Shown in pieces: positions 1 through 6,652 of a stretch of 9,536 nucleotides of DNA. Location: assembly GCA_945919165.1 (NCBI GenBank), contig CAMEIZ010000064.1, positions 1-9,536 of the forward strand. The letters run 5' to 3'. The translations under genes were made by a program, and so were the position numbers. How positions within the stretch are numbered: the stretch's first letter is position 1; each line of letters opens with the position of its first letter. This stretch comes from an uncultured Traorella sp. (lineage in GTDB: Bacteria > Bacillota_I > Bacilli_A > Erysipelotrichales > Erysipelotrichaceae). The notes beneath the pieces were generated by a model that had not been told where the DNA came from, did not search any database, and saw only the letters and a program-made list of their open reading frames with translations.

Positions 1-799
1 AAAAATTGGATAAAAAGGATCTGCGAGGATCTTCTGGAGATCTTGCCAACAGGATGCTTCCTGGAACTATGAACGTCAGCAGAATCTGGCAGCTGCTTTC
101 ACAATGTGCGGAGTAATCAATAAACTATATGCTGATGATGAAGAAGGAAGAATTCGTGCATTAAGACGTCACTTGGAATTTATGGCCATCACACCACATA
201 TTTCAACTTTGTTGTATGGTATCTTAGCTGCCATGGAAGAAGAAAATGTGAACAATCCAGATTTTGATGAAACATCAATTGATGCTGTTCGTGCATCATT
301 AATGGGACCTCTTGCTGGTATTGGTGATTCATTGATTTGGGGTACATTACGTATTATTGCTGCTGGTATTGCAATTTCATTCTCTCAGAATGGAAGCATT
401 CTTGGACCAATCCTCTTCTTATTAATTTTCAATGTTCCTGCTTGGCTTTTACGTTATATCTGCCTTGATAAAGGATATAGTCTTGGTGTTAACTTCTTTA
501 AACAGATTCAGGAAACTGGATTCATGGATAAAGTAACTTATGCTGCTTCAGTAGTTGGATTAATGGTTATTGGATGTATGAGTGCATCAATGATCTACTT
601 TGAACTTCCTATCATGGTAGGTAGCGGTGATTTTGCTGAACCATTACAAGGATATTTAGATACAGTTATGCCTTGTATTCTGCCATTGGCAATTTTCGGT
701 ATTCTGTATTATTTCTTAGGTAAAAAAGTAAAAACAACTACGATTCTTTTAGTCATTATTGTATTAAGTATTGTATTGGCTTTCTTTGGATTAGTATAA
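1..799 (+). CDS. PTS mannose/fructose/sorbose-family IID subunit, 5'-partial, apparent frameshift
   Basis: This is the membrane subunit IID of a mannose-family phosphotransferase system, which with IIC forms the sugar channel while IIA/IIB pass on phosphate. The long frame (ATG at 104) reads RRHLEF, then SLMGPLAGIGDSLIWGTLR, the family's most conserved stretch, and ends in hydrophobic segments and a typical FFGLV tail. The N-terminal family signature is also present upstream: bases 26-103 read RIFWRS...ASWNYERQQNL in the same frame, without a start codon and with TAA at 11-13. The missing beginning (LDKKDLR) is read from bases 6-26 in another frame. Joining the two requires one extra base near 24-28, so the gene as given carries a one-base deletion, or the sequence has an error close to its end. 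The true start lies left of the window. The substrate cannot be told. IIA, IIB and IIC probably lie upstream. Confidence 0.88.
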
Positions 800-843
800 A
801 TCGAATTTGAAAATATATTAAAAAGACCTCACTGAAAATAATT

Positions 844-884
844 AAAGACTTGCGTGATTTCAAAATCAATGCAAGTCTTTTTTT
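844..884 (+). terminator. Rho-independent terminator after the PTS IID gene
   Basis: A perfect 10-bp stem (AAAGACTTGC at 844-853 with GCAAGTCTTT at 871-880) encloses a second 5-bp stem (855-859 with 864-868) and is followed by seven T at 878-884. It closes the PTS operon. It also lies just past the stop of the convergent acetyltransferase gene, but the minus-strand T tract is poor, so it would act only weakly in that direction. Confidence 0.85.
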
Positions 885-890
885 GATATC

Positions 891-1358
891 TTACAGCAGC
901 TTTTCCATGGTCATTTTCTGTATTTTCAATCCATATCTTTCATAAAACTGAATGGCTTGTTCATTAAAAGCCCAAACATTTAACGTGATATTGTAACAAT
1001 GTAACTCCTTTGCCAGATTCATCACTGCATCCATTAAATCAGATCCGATATGTTGTCCGCGAATATTTTCATCTACGCAAAGATCATCGACATATAAGGT
1101 TTTACAATCTTGAAGAAGCTGATTATTATGAATTTCTTTGATGATGCAGAAAGCATACCCCATAACCTCATCCTGTTGATCAACAGCAACTAATATCGGT
1201 GTATGAGGATCGTGAATAAGATTTAATATTTCATCATCATGATATTTATTAGCACATTTAAATAAATCACGTCTTCCCTGATAATGAATGAAATTGACTT
1301 GCTCTAGTAATGTATGAATTCTATTGATATCCTTTTTTTCGGCTTTTCTGATTTTCAT
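891..1358 (-). CDS. GNAT family N-acetyltransferase
   Basis: This 155-residue protein is a single GNAT domain, the usual length for a stand-alone family member. Such enzymes move an acetyl group from acetyl-CoA to an amine; the substrate here is unknown. The acetyl-CoA binding loop is visible as RGQHIG (residues 100-105) after the beta-strand VDDLCVDE, matching the family pattern Q/R-x-x-G-x-G/A. The C-terminal motif NEQAIQFYERYG (132-143) is the common segment supplying the tyrosine near the CoA thiol. The N-terminus MKIRKAEKKDINRI is also typical. The start is supported by AAAAGGAG (1366-1373 on the minus strand) seven bases before the ATG. It is transcribed away from the flavin-binding gene at 1457, with a shared intergenic region. 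It converges on the PTS operon. Confidence 0.9.
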   Translation of the reverse strand: MKIRKAEKKDINRIHTLLEQVNFIHYQGRRDLFKCANKYHDDEILNLIHDPHTPILVAVDQQDEVMGYAFCIIKEIHNNQLLQDCKTLYVDDLCVDENIRGQHIGSDLMDAVMNLAKELHCYNITLNVWAFNEQAIQFYERYGLKIQKMTMEKLL

Positions 1359-1377
1359 AAAAAAACTCCTTTTCGAA

Positions 1378-1383
1378 AGTATA
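1378..1383 (-). promoter_or_regulatory. Candidate -10 box for the GNAT gene
   Basis: On the minus strand this reads TATACT, close to the sigma-A consensus, just upstream of the SD of the acetyltransferase. The -35 position at 17-bp spacing (1401-1406, TACCAC) is poor, so the promoter may be weak or need an activator. The inverted repeat at 1385-1401 fills the spacer. Confidence 0.45.
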
Positions 1384-1384
1384 G

Positions 1385-1401
1385 CACAATTTTAAATTGT
1401 G
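1385..1401. promoter_or_regulatory. 17-nt inverted repeat in the divergent intergenic region, operator-like
   Basis: CACAATTT and AAATTGTG are perfect 8-base arms around one central T. The site lies between the putative -10 and -35 of the minus-strand acetyltransferase gene and about 27 bases upstream of the -10 of the plus-strand NimA-like gene. That placement suits a dimeric regulator controlling one or both genes. No regulator gene lies beside it. Its AT-richness makes chance occurrence possible. Confidence 0.4.
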
Positions 1402-1427
1402 TGGTAGAAAACCAGTAATTTTACATG

Positions 1428-1433
1428 TATAAT
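1428..1433 (+). promoter_or_regulatory. -10 box for the NimA-like gene
   Basis: A perfect TATAAT, with a predicted transcription start near 1440, about 17 bases before the ATG at 1457. No good -35 hexamer is seen at 16-18 bp spacing (1405-1410 reads TAGAAA). Confidence 0.5.
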
Positions 1434-1456
1434 AAAATTATAAGTGAGAATGTAAT

Positions 1457-1930
1457 ATGAAAGAAATGAGACGTTTTAAACAGAAAATGAATGAAGAAGA
1501 AATACTTGAAATTTTAGATCGTAATACTCATGGTGTATTAAGTGTAGTTGATGAACCATATCCTTATGCTGTGCCAGTGAGTTATGTCAGAGAACAAAGC
1601 TGTATTTATTTTCATTGTGCAAAAAGCGGCCAAAAACTGGATGCTATTTTGAAAAACCCACATGTCTGTTTCTGTGTTGTCGATGATGATACTATAGTTC
1701 CGGAAGAATTCACTACTTATTTTAAGAGTGTCATTGTATTTGGAAAAGCTGAAGTGATTCAAGATGAAGCAGAGAAAGTAAAAGCATTTTATGCTCTTGC
1801 TGATAAATATTCAAAAAATATAGAAAAAAGTAAAACCGATAAAGAAATCGAAGGCTCAAAGGATGCGGCTTTGATCATTAAGATTCAAATAGAAGAAATG
1901 TCTGGAAAAAAAGCAATTGAGTATGTTTAA
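1457..1930 (+). CDS. Pyridoxamine 5'-phosphate oxidase-like (NimA-type) flavin-binding protein
   Basis: This 157-residue protein belongs to the FMN-binding split-barrel superfamily and resembles the NimA / 5-nitroimidazole-resistance branch. The start MRRFKQ...EILDRNTHGVLSVVDE and the following YPYAVPVSYV...IYFHCAKSGQKLDAI form the flavin-binding beta-barrel core with the family spacing. VCFCVVDDD and SVIVFGKAEVI are later barrel strands. Members are cytoplasmic flavin- or heme-dependent redox proteins; some reduce nitroimidazole drugs, but most genomic homologues have no proven substrate, so a resistance role is not implied. Length is normal for the family. The only SD-like sequence is the weak GTGAG at 1444-1448. 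The gene is monocistronic: the exporter operon promoter begins 12 bases after its stop, with no strong terminator between. Confidence 0.85.
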   Translation: MKEMRRFKQKMNEEEILEILDRNTHGVLSVVDEPYPYAVPVSYVREQSCIYFHCAKSGQKLDAILKNPHVCFCVVDDDTIVPEEFTTYFKSVIVFGKAEVIQDEAEKVKAFYALADKYSKNIEKSKTDKEIEGSKDAALIIKIQIEEMSGKKAIEYV

Positions 1931-1941
1931 AAAAAATAGTC

Positions 1942-1970
1942 TTGCATTTTAAAAATGTTAGGCGTATTAT
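1942..1970 (+). promoter_or_regulatory. Sigma-A-type promoter of the leader / ABC exporter operon
   Basis: TTGCAT (1942-1947) and TATTAT (1965-1970) are separated by exactly 17 bp, each differing from consensus at one position or two. The predicted start is near 1977. That gives a transcript leader of about 175 nt before the first transporter gene, containing a small ORF, an antiterminator arm and a terminator. Confidence 0.7.
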
Positions 1971-2005
1971 AAAAACAGCGGTACACGCGAGAAAGGAGGA
2001 GCAAC

Positions 2006-2080
2006 ATGAAAAATTTAGTTCTATTAAATGTCAGCTATCTTAAATCAAGTGTATTTTATTGTGAGGTCATAGGTCATTGA
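2006..2080 (+). CDS. 24-codon regulatory leader peptide upstream of the ABC exporter pair
   Basis: The ORF starts at an ATG preceded by the strongest Shine-Dalgarno in the window (AAGGAGGA at 1993-2000, five bases before the ATG). It ends at TGA 2078-2080. The peptide (MKNLVLLNVSYLKSSVFYCEVIGH) is too short to fold as an enzyme, has no known motif, and I do not recognise it as a described leader. Its job is read from position: it follows a well-spaced promoter, precedes an intrinsic terminator by about 20 bases, and its codons 14-19 form the 5' arm of an antiterminator helix. This is the arrangement of translated attenuator leaders such as bmrB of B. subtilis and erm leaders. The first four residues equal those of the transporter downstream (MKNL), which may be chance. 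The last codons contain a tandem AGGTCAT repeat (2064-2077). Confidence 0.72.
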   Translation: MKNLVLLNVSYLKSSVFYCEVIGH

Positions 2081-2115
2081 TTTTTTTCACATTGTTATTT
2101 CAATAGATGCACTTG
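2046..2115 (+). promoter_or_regulatory. Antiterminator helix of the exporter attenuator
   Basis: Bases 2046-2061 can pair with 2101-2115. Going outward to inward the pairs are C-G, A-U, A-U, G-C, U-A, G-C, U-G, A-U, U-A, U-G, a bulged U2056, then U-A, A-U, U-A, U-A, G-C. That is 15 pairs with two wobbles. It sequesters the complete 5' arm and loop of the terminator, so the two structures exclude each other. The upstream arm lies in leader codons 14-19, so a ribosome there would block it. The pairing is directly visible; the regulatory role is inferred. Confidence 0.7.
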
Positions 2116-2130
2116 TGCATCTATTTTTTT
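2102..2130 (+). terminator. Intrinsic terminator (attenuator) before the ABC exporter genes
   Basis: Perfect complementary arms AATAGATGCAC (2102-2112) and GTGCATCTATT (2115-2125) form a 10-bp stem with a CTTG loop, followed by seven T at 2124-2130. It stands inside the operon, between the leader stop codon and the SD of the first transporter gene, so it must be bypassed for exporter expression. Confidence 0.85.
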
Positions 2131-2151
2131 ATGGAAAAAAAGGGGGTAAAT

Positions 2152-3936
2152 ATGAAGAATTTAAAATTTATTCTGCATTATTCGAAGCCAAACCAGTATA
2201 GAGGTCTTGCTATTTTGATTGATGTGATGGTGTATGTATCAGGGCTTTTGGCTGCACCTTTGATTCTTTCTTATATGATCGACAACATTATACATGGAAT
2301 TCCGATGGAACAGGGGCTTCCTTTATCAATCGTTAATATGCTGGGTGGTGCTGAATTTCTGCGATCTCATCTTTGGATTGGCGGTGCTTTGGTTATTTTG
2401 GCTTATGCCTTAGTTGGTTTGGGGATTCATCGCCGTGCCAGAAATTGTGGTTTATTGTCAGAAACATTTGCACAAAATGTAAGAAATGATGTTTATGATC
2501 ATATGCAAAAGCTTCCTTTTGGCTATCATAAGATGAAGGACAGCGGAGACCTTTTACAAAGATGTACATCGGATATTGATACTATACGCAGATTTCTTTC
2601 TGGTCAGATTTCTGAACTGTTGTATTGTGTTTTTATTATTGGAATCAGTGCTTTTGTCTTGTTTTCAAGAAATGTGAAGCTGACATTGATTGCATTGTGT
2701 TTGACACCACTCACCTTTCTGGCAACGGCAATCTTTTATAAAATATCAAAGAAAGTGTTTTTGGAATGCGATGAAAGTGAAGCCAGAATGATGGCAGTGA
2801 TTCAGGAAAATTTGAATGGTACGCGTGTTGTGAAGGCATTTAATCAGGAAATTCATGAAATTGAGAAGTTTGAGAATGCAAATGAAGAATTTCGAGAACT
2901 TCTATATAAAATGATTCATGTATTAGCAATTTACTGGTTTATCAGTGATCTGATCGGTACTTTTCAGATATTTATTATGGTCATCAGCGGAATTATGATG
3001 GCCATGGCGAATGAGATTACAGTGGGTACTTTTTCAGTTTTCATTGCTTATGAAAGTATGATTATTTATCCAATTCGTCAGCTTGGCCGTATTATTTCAG
3101 ATATGGGAAAGATCAGTGTTTCCATTGGACGAATTCAGGAAGTTTTACATGAAAAGACGGAGGATATGGAAAGCGGATTAAAGCCTCAGATTAAAGGAGA
3201 TATTGTTTTTGATCATGTGAATTTCTCTTATGAAGATGCCAGTGTTGCGACCCTACATGATATCTGTCTTCATATCAAAGCACATACCAAGGTTGCAATT
3301 ATGGGACCAACGGGAAGTGGTAAAAGCTCACTGATTCATTTGTTAAATCGTATCTATGAAGCCGACAGCGGTGAAATACGAATTGATGGCATCAATATTC
3401 AGGATATCAACAAAACATGGCTGAGAAAGAATCTTCAGATTGTTTTGCAGGAACCATTTTTATATTCAAAAACAATCAAAGAGAATATTGGAGTAGCTGC
3501 TTCCTCTTCATTGGAAGAAATCCGAAATGTTGCTAAAACAGCCAGCATTGATCATGTTATTCAAAGCTTTGATTTAGGCTATGAAACAGAGGTAGGTGAA
3601 AAAGGAGTAACCCTGTCAGGAGGCCAGAAGCAGCGTGTGGCAATCGCCAGAACTTTAATGCTGAAAAGTCCGATTGTGGTGTTTGATGATTCATTAAGTG
3701 CTCTTGATTCGAAAACAGATGCTGCTATTCAGAAGGCTTTAAATGAACTGGATTATCCGGTTACAACGCTGATGATTACTCATCGTATCAATTCCGCAAA
3801 ATCAGCTGATCAGATCATTGTGCTGGATAAAGGAAGAGTAGTTCAGACGGGAACACACGAAGAACTCATTGCTCAAGAAGGAATCTATAAACGTATTTAT
3901 GAAATACAAAATGAAGGGGGTGACTCTTTTGAGTAG
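2152..3936 (+). CDS. Heterodimeric ABC multidrug exporter half-transporter, BmrC-like (degenerate ATP site)
   Basis: This 594-residue half-transporter has an N-terminal six-helix exporter domain (about residues 15-300) and a C-terminal ATPase. Walker A is GPTGSGKS (385-392), the signature LSGGQ (488-492), the Walker B aspartate D512 and the switch histidine H544. The residue after the Walker B aspartate is D513, not the usual catalytic glutamate. This marks the degenerate-site subunit of heterodimeric exporters (BmrC, LmrC, TM287), which expel drugs or lipophilic compounds. Its intact LSGGQ completes the partner's active site. I chose ATG 2152 because AGGGGG (2141-2146) stands five bases before it. 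Upstream in-frame ATGs at 2107 and 2131 lie in or at the terminator, lack an SD and would add 15 or 7 residues. Expression is predicted to depend on the attenuator at 2046-2130. The substrate is unknown. Confidence 0.9.
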   Translation: MKNLKFILHYSKPNQYRGLAILIDVMVYVSGLLAAPLILSYMIDNIIHGIPMEQGLPLSIVNMLGGAEFLRSHLWIGGALVILAYALVGLGIHRRARNCGLLSETFAQNVRNDVYDHMQKLPFGYHKMKDSGDLLQRCTSDIDTIRRFLSGQISELLYCVFIIGISAFVLFSRNVKLTLIALCLTPLTFLATAIFYKISKKVFLECDESEARMMAVIQENLNGTRVVKAFNQEIHEIEKFENANEEFRELLYKMIHVLAIYWFISDLIGTFQIFIMVISGIMMAMANEITVGTFSVFIAYESMIIYPIRQLGRIISDMGKISVSIGRIQEVLHEKTEDMESGLKPQIKGDIVFDHVNFSYEDASVATLHDICLHIKAHTKVAIMGPTGSGKSSLIHLLNRIYEADSGEIRIDGINIQDINKTWLRKNLQIVLQEPFLYSKTIKENIGVAASSSLEEIRNVAKTASIDHVIQSFDLGYETEVGEKGVTLSGGQKQRVAIARTLMLKSPIVVFDDSLSALDSKTDAAIQKALNELDYPVTTLMITHRINSAKSADQIIVLDKGRVVQTGTHEELIAQEGIYKRIYEIQNEGGDSFE

Positions 3937-5761
3937 TATTTTAAAAGAAAAAGAATATACAGAAGAAAAGCTGGATGTAAGACTTTGGAAAAAGCTGTTC
4001 ACTATTTTATGGGAACATAAGAAAATGGTGATTAACCTGATTTTATTTAATATTCTGATTGCTGTTACAGATGTCATCTTTCCTCTTTTAAATCGCAGTG
4101 CAATTAATGATTTTGCGATTCATAAGGGAGTAAATACAAATTTGATGACCTTTAGTATTGTATATTTGTTGATGATTGCTTTTAAATCTTTTTCATTATT
4201 TTCGTTTTTCAAATATGCTGGTCATGTAGAAAGTGATTTTGGAAAAAATCTGCGTAAAAAGTGTTTTGACCATGTACAGGAATTATCATTTCCATACTTT
4301 GATCGTACTGCAAACGGATGGATCATGTCACGAATTTCATCAGACTGCAGCCGTATTGCCGATACATTAGCCTGGTCATTTGTCGATTTAATCTGGGGAA
4401 TCTTTTTAATCCTTATTTTGACAGTCGTGATGCTTGTGATCAATTGGCAGATGGCCTTGGCAGTTTTAGTGATTGTTCCGGTTTTATTTGTCATTTCAGT
4501 TTATTTTCAAAAAAGAATTTTAAGAGAACAACGTGCAACACGTAAAGCTAATTCTATTGTGACAGCAGGTTTTTCTGAAAGCATTAATGGTGCTAAAACG
4601 ACCAAAACACTGGGAGTTGAAGAAAAGAATTTTGAAGAATTTAAGGAAAAGACTGCTTCATTTCGAACACATTCACTGAAAGCCGTCTATTTGAATTCCA
4701 TCTTTCAGCCTATTGTATTCCTGTTATCTGCTTTAGTTATTGCTATGCTGATGACAATCGGCGGGCAGGAGGTTCTGTTAGGCACGATTGAATTTGGTAC
4801 ACTATCCTTATTTATTAATTATGCTGATCTGTTCTTTGAACCTTTAAAACAGATTGCCCGAATTATGAGTGAAATTCAGGTAGCACAGGCAAATGCAGAA
4901 CGAGTCATCTCTTTGATCGAAGAGCCAGTAGAAATTAAAGATCGTGAAGATGTAATAGAAAAATATGGAACATTGTTACAGCCGAAAACAGAAAATTATG
5001 AACCACTTTATGGGGATGTAGATTTCAATCATGTCGATTTCTATTATAATGAAAATGAACCTGTTCTAAATGATTTTGATTTGCATGTCAAACAGGGAAG
5101 TATGGTTGCTCTGGTAGGAGAAACAGGCAGTGGGAAAAGTACCATTGTAAATTTATTATGTCGATTCTATGAACCAAAAAAAGGTGAAATCTGGATTGAT
5201 GGACATAATATTCAAGATCGAAGCATTGGCTGGCTTCATTCCAACATTGGTTATGTTCTGCAAACACCTTCGCTGTTTTCAGGAACGATTATGGACAATA
5301 TACGCTTTGGTAAACCAGATGCCAGTGAAGAAGAAGTGATTGCAGTAGCGAAGCTGATTCATGCTCATGATTTTATCACAAGAACTGAAAAAGGTTATCA
5401 AAGTCAGGTAGGAGAAGGCGGTGATTTGCTGTCAACTGGACAAAAACAGCTGATTAGCTTTGCTAGAGCCTTACTGTCTGATCCAAGAATTGTAATTCTT
5501 GATGAAGCTACTTCCAGCATTGACACTGAAAGTGAGAAACTGATTCAAAATGCAATTGCAACTTTGTTAAAGGATCGTACAAGTTTTGTTGTTGCACATC
5601 GTTTATCAACCATTGTAGATGCAGATCTTATTCTAGTTCTGGATCATGGTAAAGTAATGGAAAAAGGAACTCATCAAGAACTCATGTCCTTGAAAGGCAT
5701 GTATTATGATTTATTTACCAGTCAGGCGATTGCGGATAAAACAGAGGCATTTTTGAAATAA
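3929..5761 (+). CDS. Heterodimeric ABC multidrug exporter half-transporter, BmrD-like (catalytic ATP site)
   Basis: This is the partner half-transporter of 610 residues: a transmembrane domain (about residues 30-320) and an ATPase with Walker A GETGSGKS (397-404), Walker B D525 followed by the catalytic glutamate E526, and H557 in the switch. Its signature is LSTGQ (501-505) instead of LSGGQ. The defect complements that of the upstream subunit, so the dimer would have one full site (this Walker motifs plus partner LSGGQ) and one degenerate site. About 50 extra residues between the two domains (around YGTLLQPKTENY) are typical of the larger subunit. The start is taken as TTG 3929, eight bases after AAGGGGG (3914-3920), overlapping the upstream gene by eight bases and suggesting translational coupling. 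ATG 3911 is an alternative without an SD. A strong terminator follows. Confidence 0.9.
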   Translation: MSSILKEKEYTEEKLDVRLWKKLFTILWEHKKMVINLILFNILIAVTDVIFPLLNRSAINDFAIHKGVNTNLMTFSIVYLLMIAFKSFSLFSFFKYAGHVESDFGKNLRKKCFDHVQELSFPYFDRTANGWIMSRISSDCSRIADTLAWSFVDLIWGIFLILILTVVMLVINWQMALAVLVIVPVLFVISVYFQKRILREQRATRKANSIVTAGFSESINGAKTTKTLGVEEKNFEEFKEKTASFRTHSLKAVYLNSIFQPIVFLLSALVIAMLMTIGGQEVLLGTIEFGTLSLFINYADLFFEPLKQIARIMSEIQVAQANAERVISLIEEPVEIKDREDVIEKYGTLLQPKTENYEPLYGDVDFNHVDFYYNENEPVLNDFDLHVKQGSMVALVGETGSGKSTIVNLLCRFYEPKKGEIWIDGHNIQDRSIGWLHSNIGYVLQTPSLFSGTIMDNIRFGKPDASEEEVIAVAKLIHAHDFITRTEKGYQSQVGEGGDLLSTGQKQLISFARALLSDPRIVILDEATSSIDTESEKLIQNAIATLLKDRTSFVVAHRLSTIVDADLILVLDHGKVMEKGTHQELMSLKGMYYDLFTSQAIADKTEAFLK

Positions 5762-5782
5762 GAAAAAATTAATTAAGTATGG

Positions 5783-5820
5783 ATCGCCATCATTTCATTG
5801 AAATGATGGCGATTTTTTTT
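5783..5820 (+). terminator. Strong intrinsic terminator ending the exporter operon
   Basis: A perfect 13-bp stem (ATCGCCATCATTT at 5783-5795 with its complement at 5801-5813) plus a possible closing C-G pair around the loop, followed by eight T (5813-5820). It begins 21 bases after the exporter stop codon. Confidence 0.93.
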
Positions 5821-5861
5821 GGTTATCATTAATAAAATTTAAAATGACCACGATCCCTATC

Positions 5862-5890
5862 TTGATAATTGGATAAGCATTTGTTATAAT
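5862..5890 (+). promoter_or_regulatory. Strong sigma-A-type promoter of the tetR-type gene, with direct repeats
   Basis: TTGATA (5862-5867) and TATAAT (5885-5890) with 17-bp spacing give a near-consensus promoter, starting near 5897 and leaving a leader of about 32 nt. The octamer ATAATTGG occurs at 5865-5872 and again at 5886-5893, exactly 21 bp apart, overlapping the -35 and -10 boxes. The heptamer CCCTATC (5855-5861) is repeated inverted as GATAGGG (5912-5918). These are candidate repressor contacts, most simply for autoregulation by the TetR protein. Confidence 0.7.
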
Positions 5891-5928
5891 TGGTATGCAA
5901 ACCATTTAGGCGATAGGGGGGTGATAGA

Positions 5929-6645
5929 TTGGCATTACGAAGCGATGGGTTTCAGACGGAAAAGCGAATCCTGCAGGCTTGTGTCAGGTTGTTTCTAGAA
6001 AACGGATACCATCAGACGACCATGGCACAGATCTTACGGGAAGCACAGGTCTCCTCAAGCAGCTTTCAGAACCTTTTCCACAACAAGGACGGCGTTTTAA
6101 TGGAACTTGTGAAATTCATGTTTGAAAATCAGTTCGAAATTGCGAAAAATGTTGCGGGCACTGCACTTTCGCCGGTGTATGTCTACGCAGCGGAAACCGC
6201 GCTCCAGATTACGCTGACAGAGCTGAATGAAAATCTGCGTGAGATCTACCTGGAAGCCTACACCAAGGAACATCTTCTGGATTACATTCAACGTGCCACT
6301 GCGAAGGAGCTGCACCGCATCTTCGGCCCGTATCAACCAGAACTGACAAAGCAGGATTTTTACGAACTGGAGTTTGGTTCGGCGGGACTGATGCGTGGGT
6401 TTATGGCAAATCCATGTACATCGGATTTTACGCTGGAACGAAAGTTGAATAAATTCGTGACTCTGGCATTACGAGGCTATAAAGTTGAGGAGGATGAGGT
6501 ACAGAAGGTGCTCTTGTTCCTAGCGGAACTGGATATTCGTAGCATTGCTCAGTCGGTCATGGAGGAGCTGTTCCGTCAGCTTGCCATGCGGTATGAATTT
6601 TCTCTGGAGGGTTTGCTTCCCGAAGAAAATAGCAAGCAAATCTGA
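5929..6645 (+). CDS. TetR/AcrR family transcriptional regulator
   Basis: This 238-residue regulator has the N-terminal TetR DNA-binding domain: EKRILQACVRLFLENGYHQTT (11-31), then the helix-turn-helix MAQILREAQVSSSSFQNLFHNKDGVL (32-57). The rest is helical, fits a ligand-binding and dimerisation domain, and is too divergent to name an inducer. It is somewhat longer than the usual 190-210 residues. The start is TTG 5929, eight bases after a GGGGGG run (5916-5921); no in-frame ATG precedes the helix-turn-helix, so the TTG is well supported. It has its own near-consensus promoter with repeats and is followed 102 bp downstream by a surface-protein gene in the same direction and of similar base composition. 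A pair of inverted repeats lies in the gap. Control of itself and the surface protein is likely but inferred; control of the exporter upstream is possible. Confidence 0.88.
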   Translation: MALRSDGFQTEKRILQACVRLFLENGYHQTTMAQILREAQVSSSSFQNLFHNKDGVLMELVKFMFENQFEIAKNVAGTALSPVYVYAAETALQITLTELNENLREIYLEAYTKEHLLDYIQRATAKELHRIFGPYQPELTKQDFYELEFGSAGLMRGFMANPCTSDFTLERKLNKFVTLALRGYKVEEDEVQKVLLFLAELDIRSIAQSVMEELFRQLAMRYEFSLEGLLPEENSKQI

Positions 6646-6652
6646 TTTACAT

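Noticed and set aside
2064..2077. Tandem AGGTCAT repeat in the leader ORF as an RNA or DNA regulatory element
   Set aside because: It has no complementary partner in the leader and encodes ordinary codons; two 7-base copies alone are too little.
2107..2151. Upstream in-frame ATGs (2107 and 2131) as starts of the first exporter gene
   Set aside because: The first is inside the terminator stem and the second directly follows its T run; neither has an SD, while ATG 2152 has AGGGGG at five bases and begins a typical N-terminus.
1977..2151. Riboswitch or T-box in the exporter leader
   Set aside because: No T-box sequence, no specifier loop and no conserved riboswitch core; the translated ORF and competing helices explain the region better.
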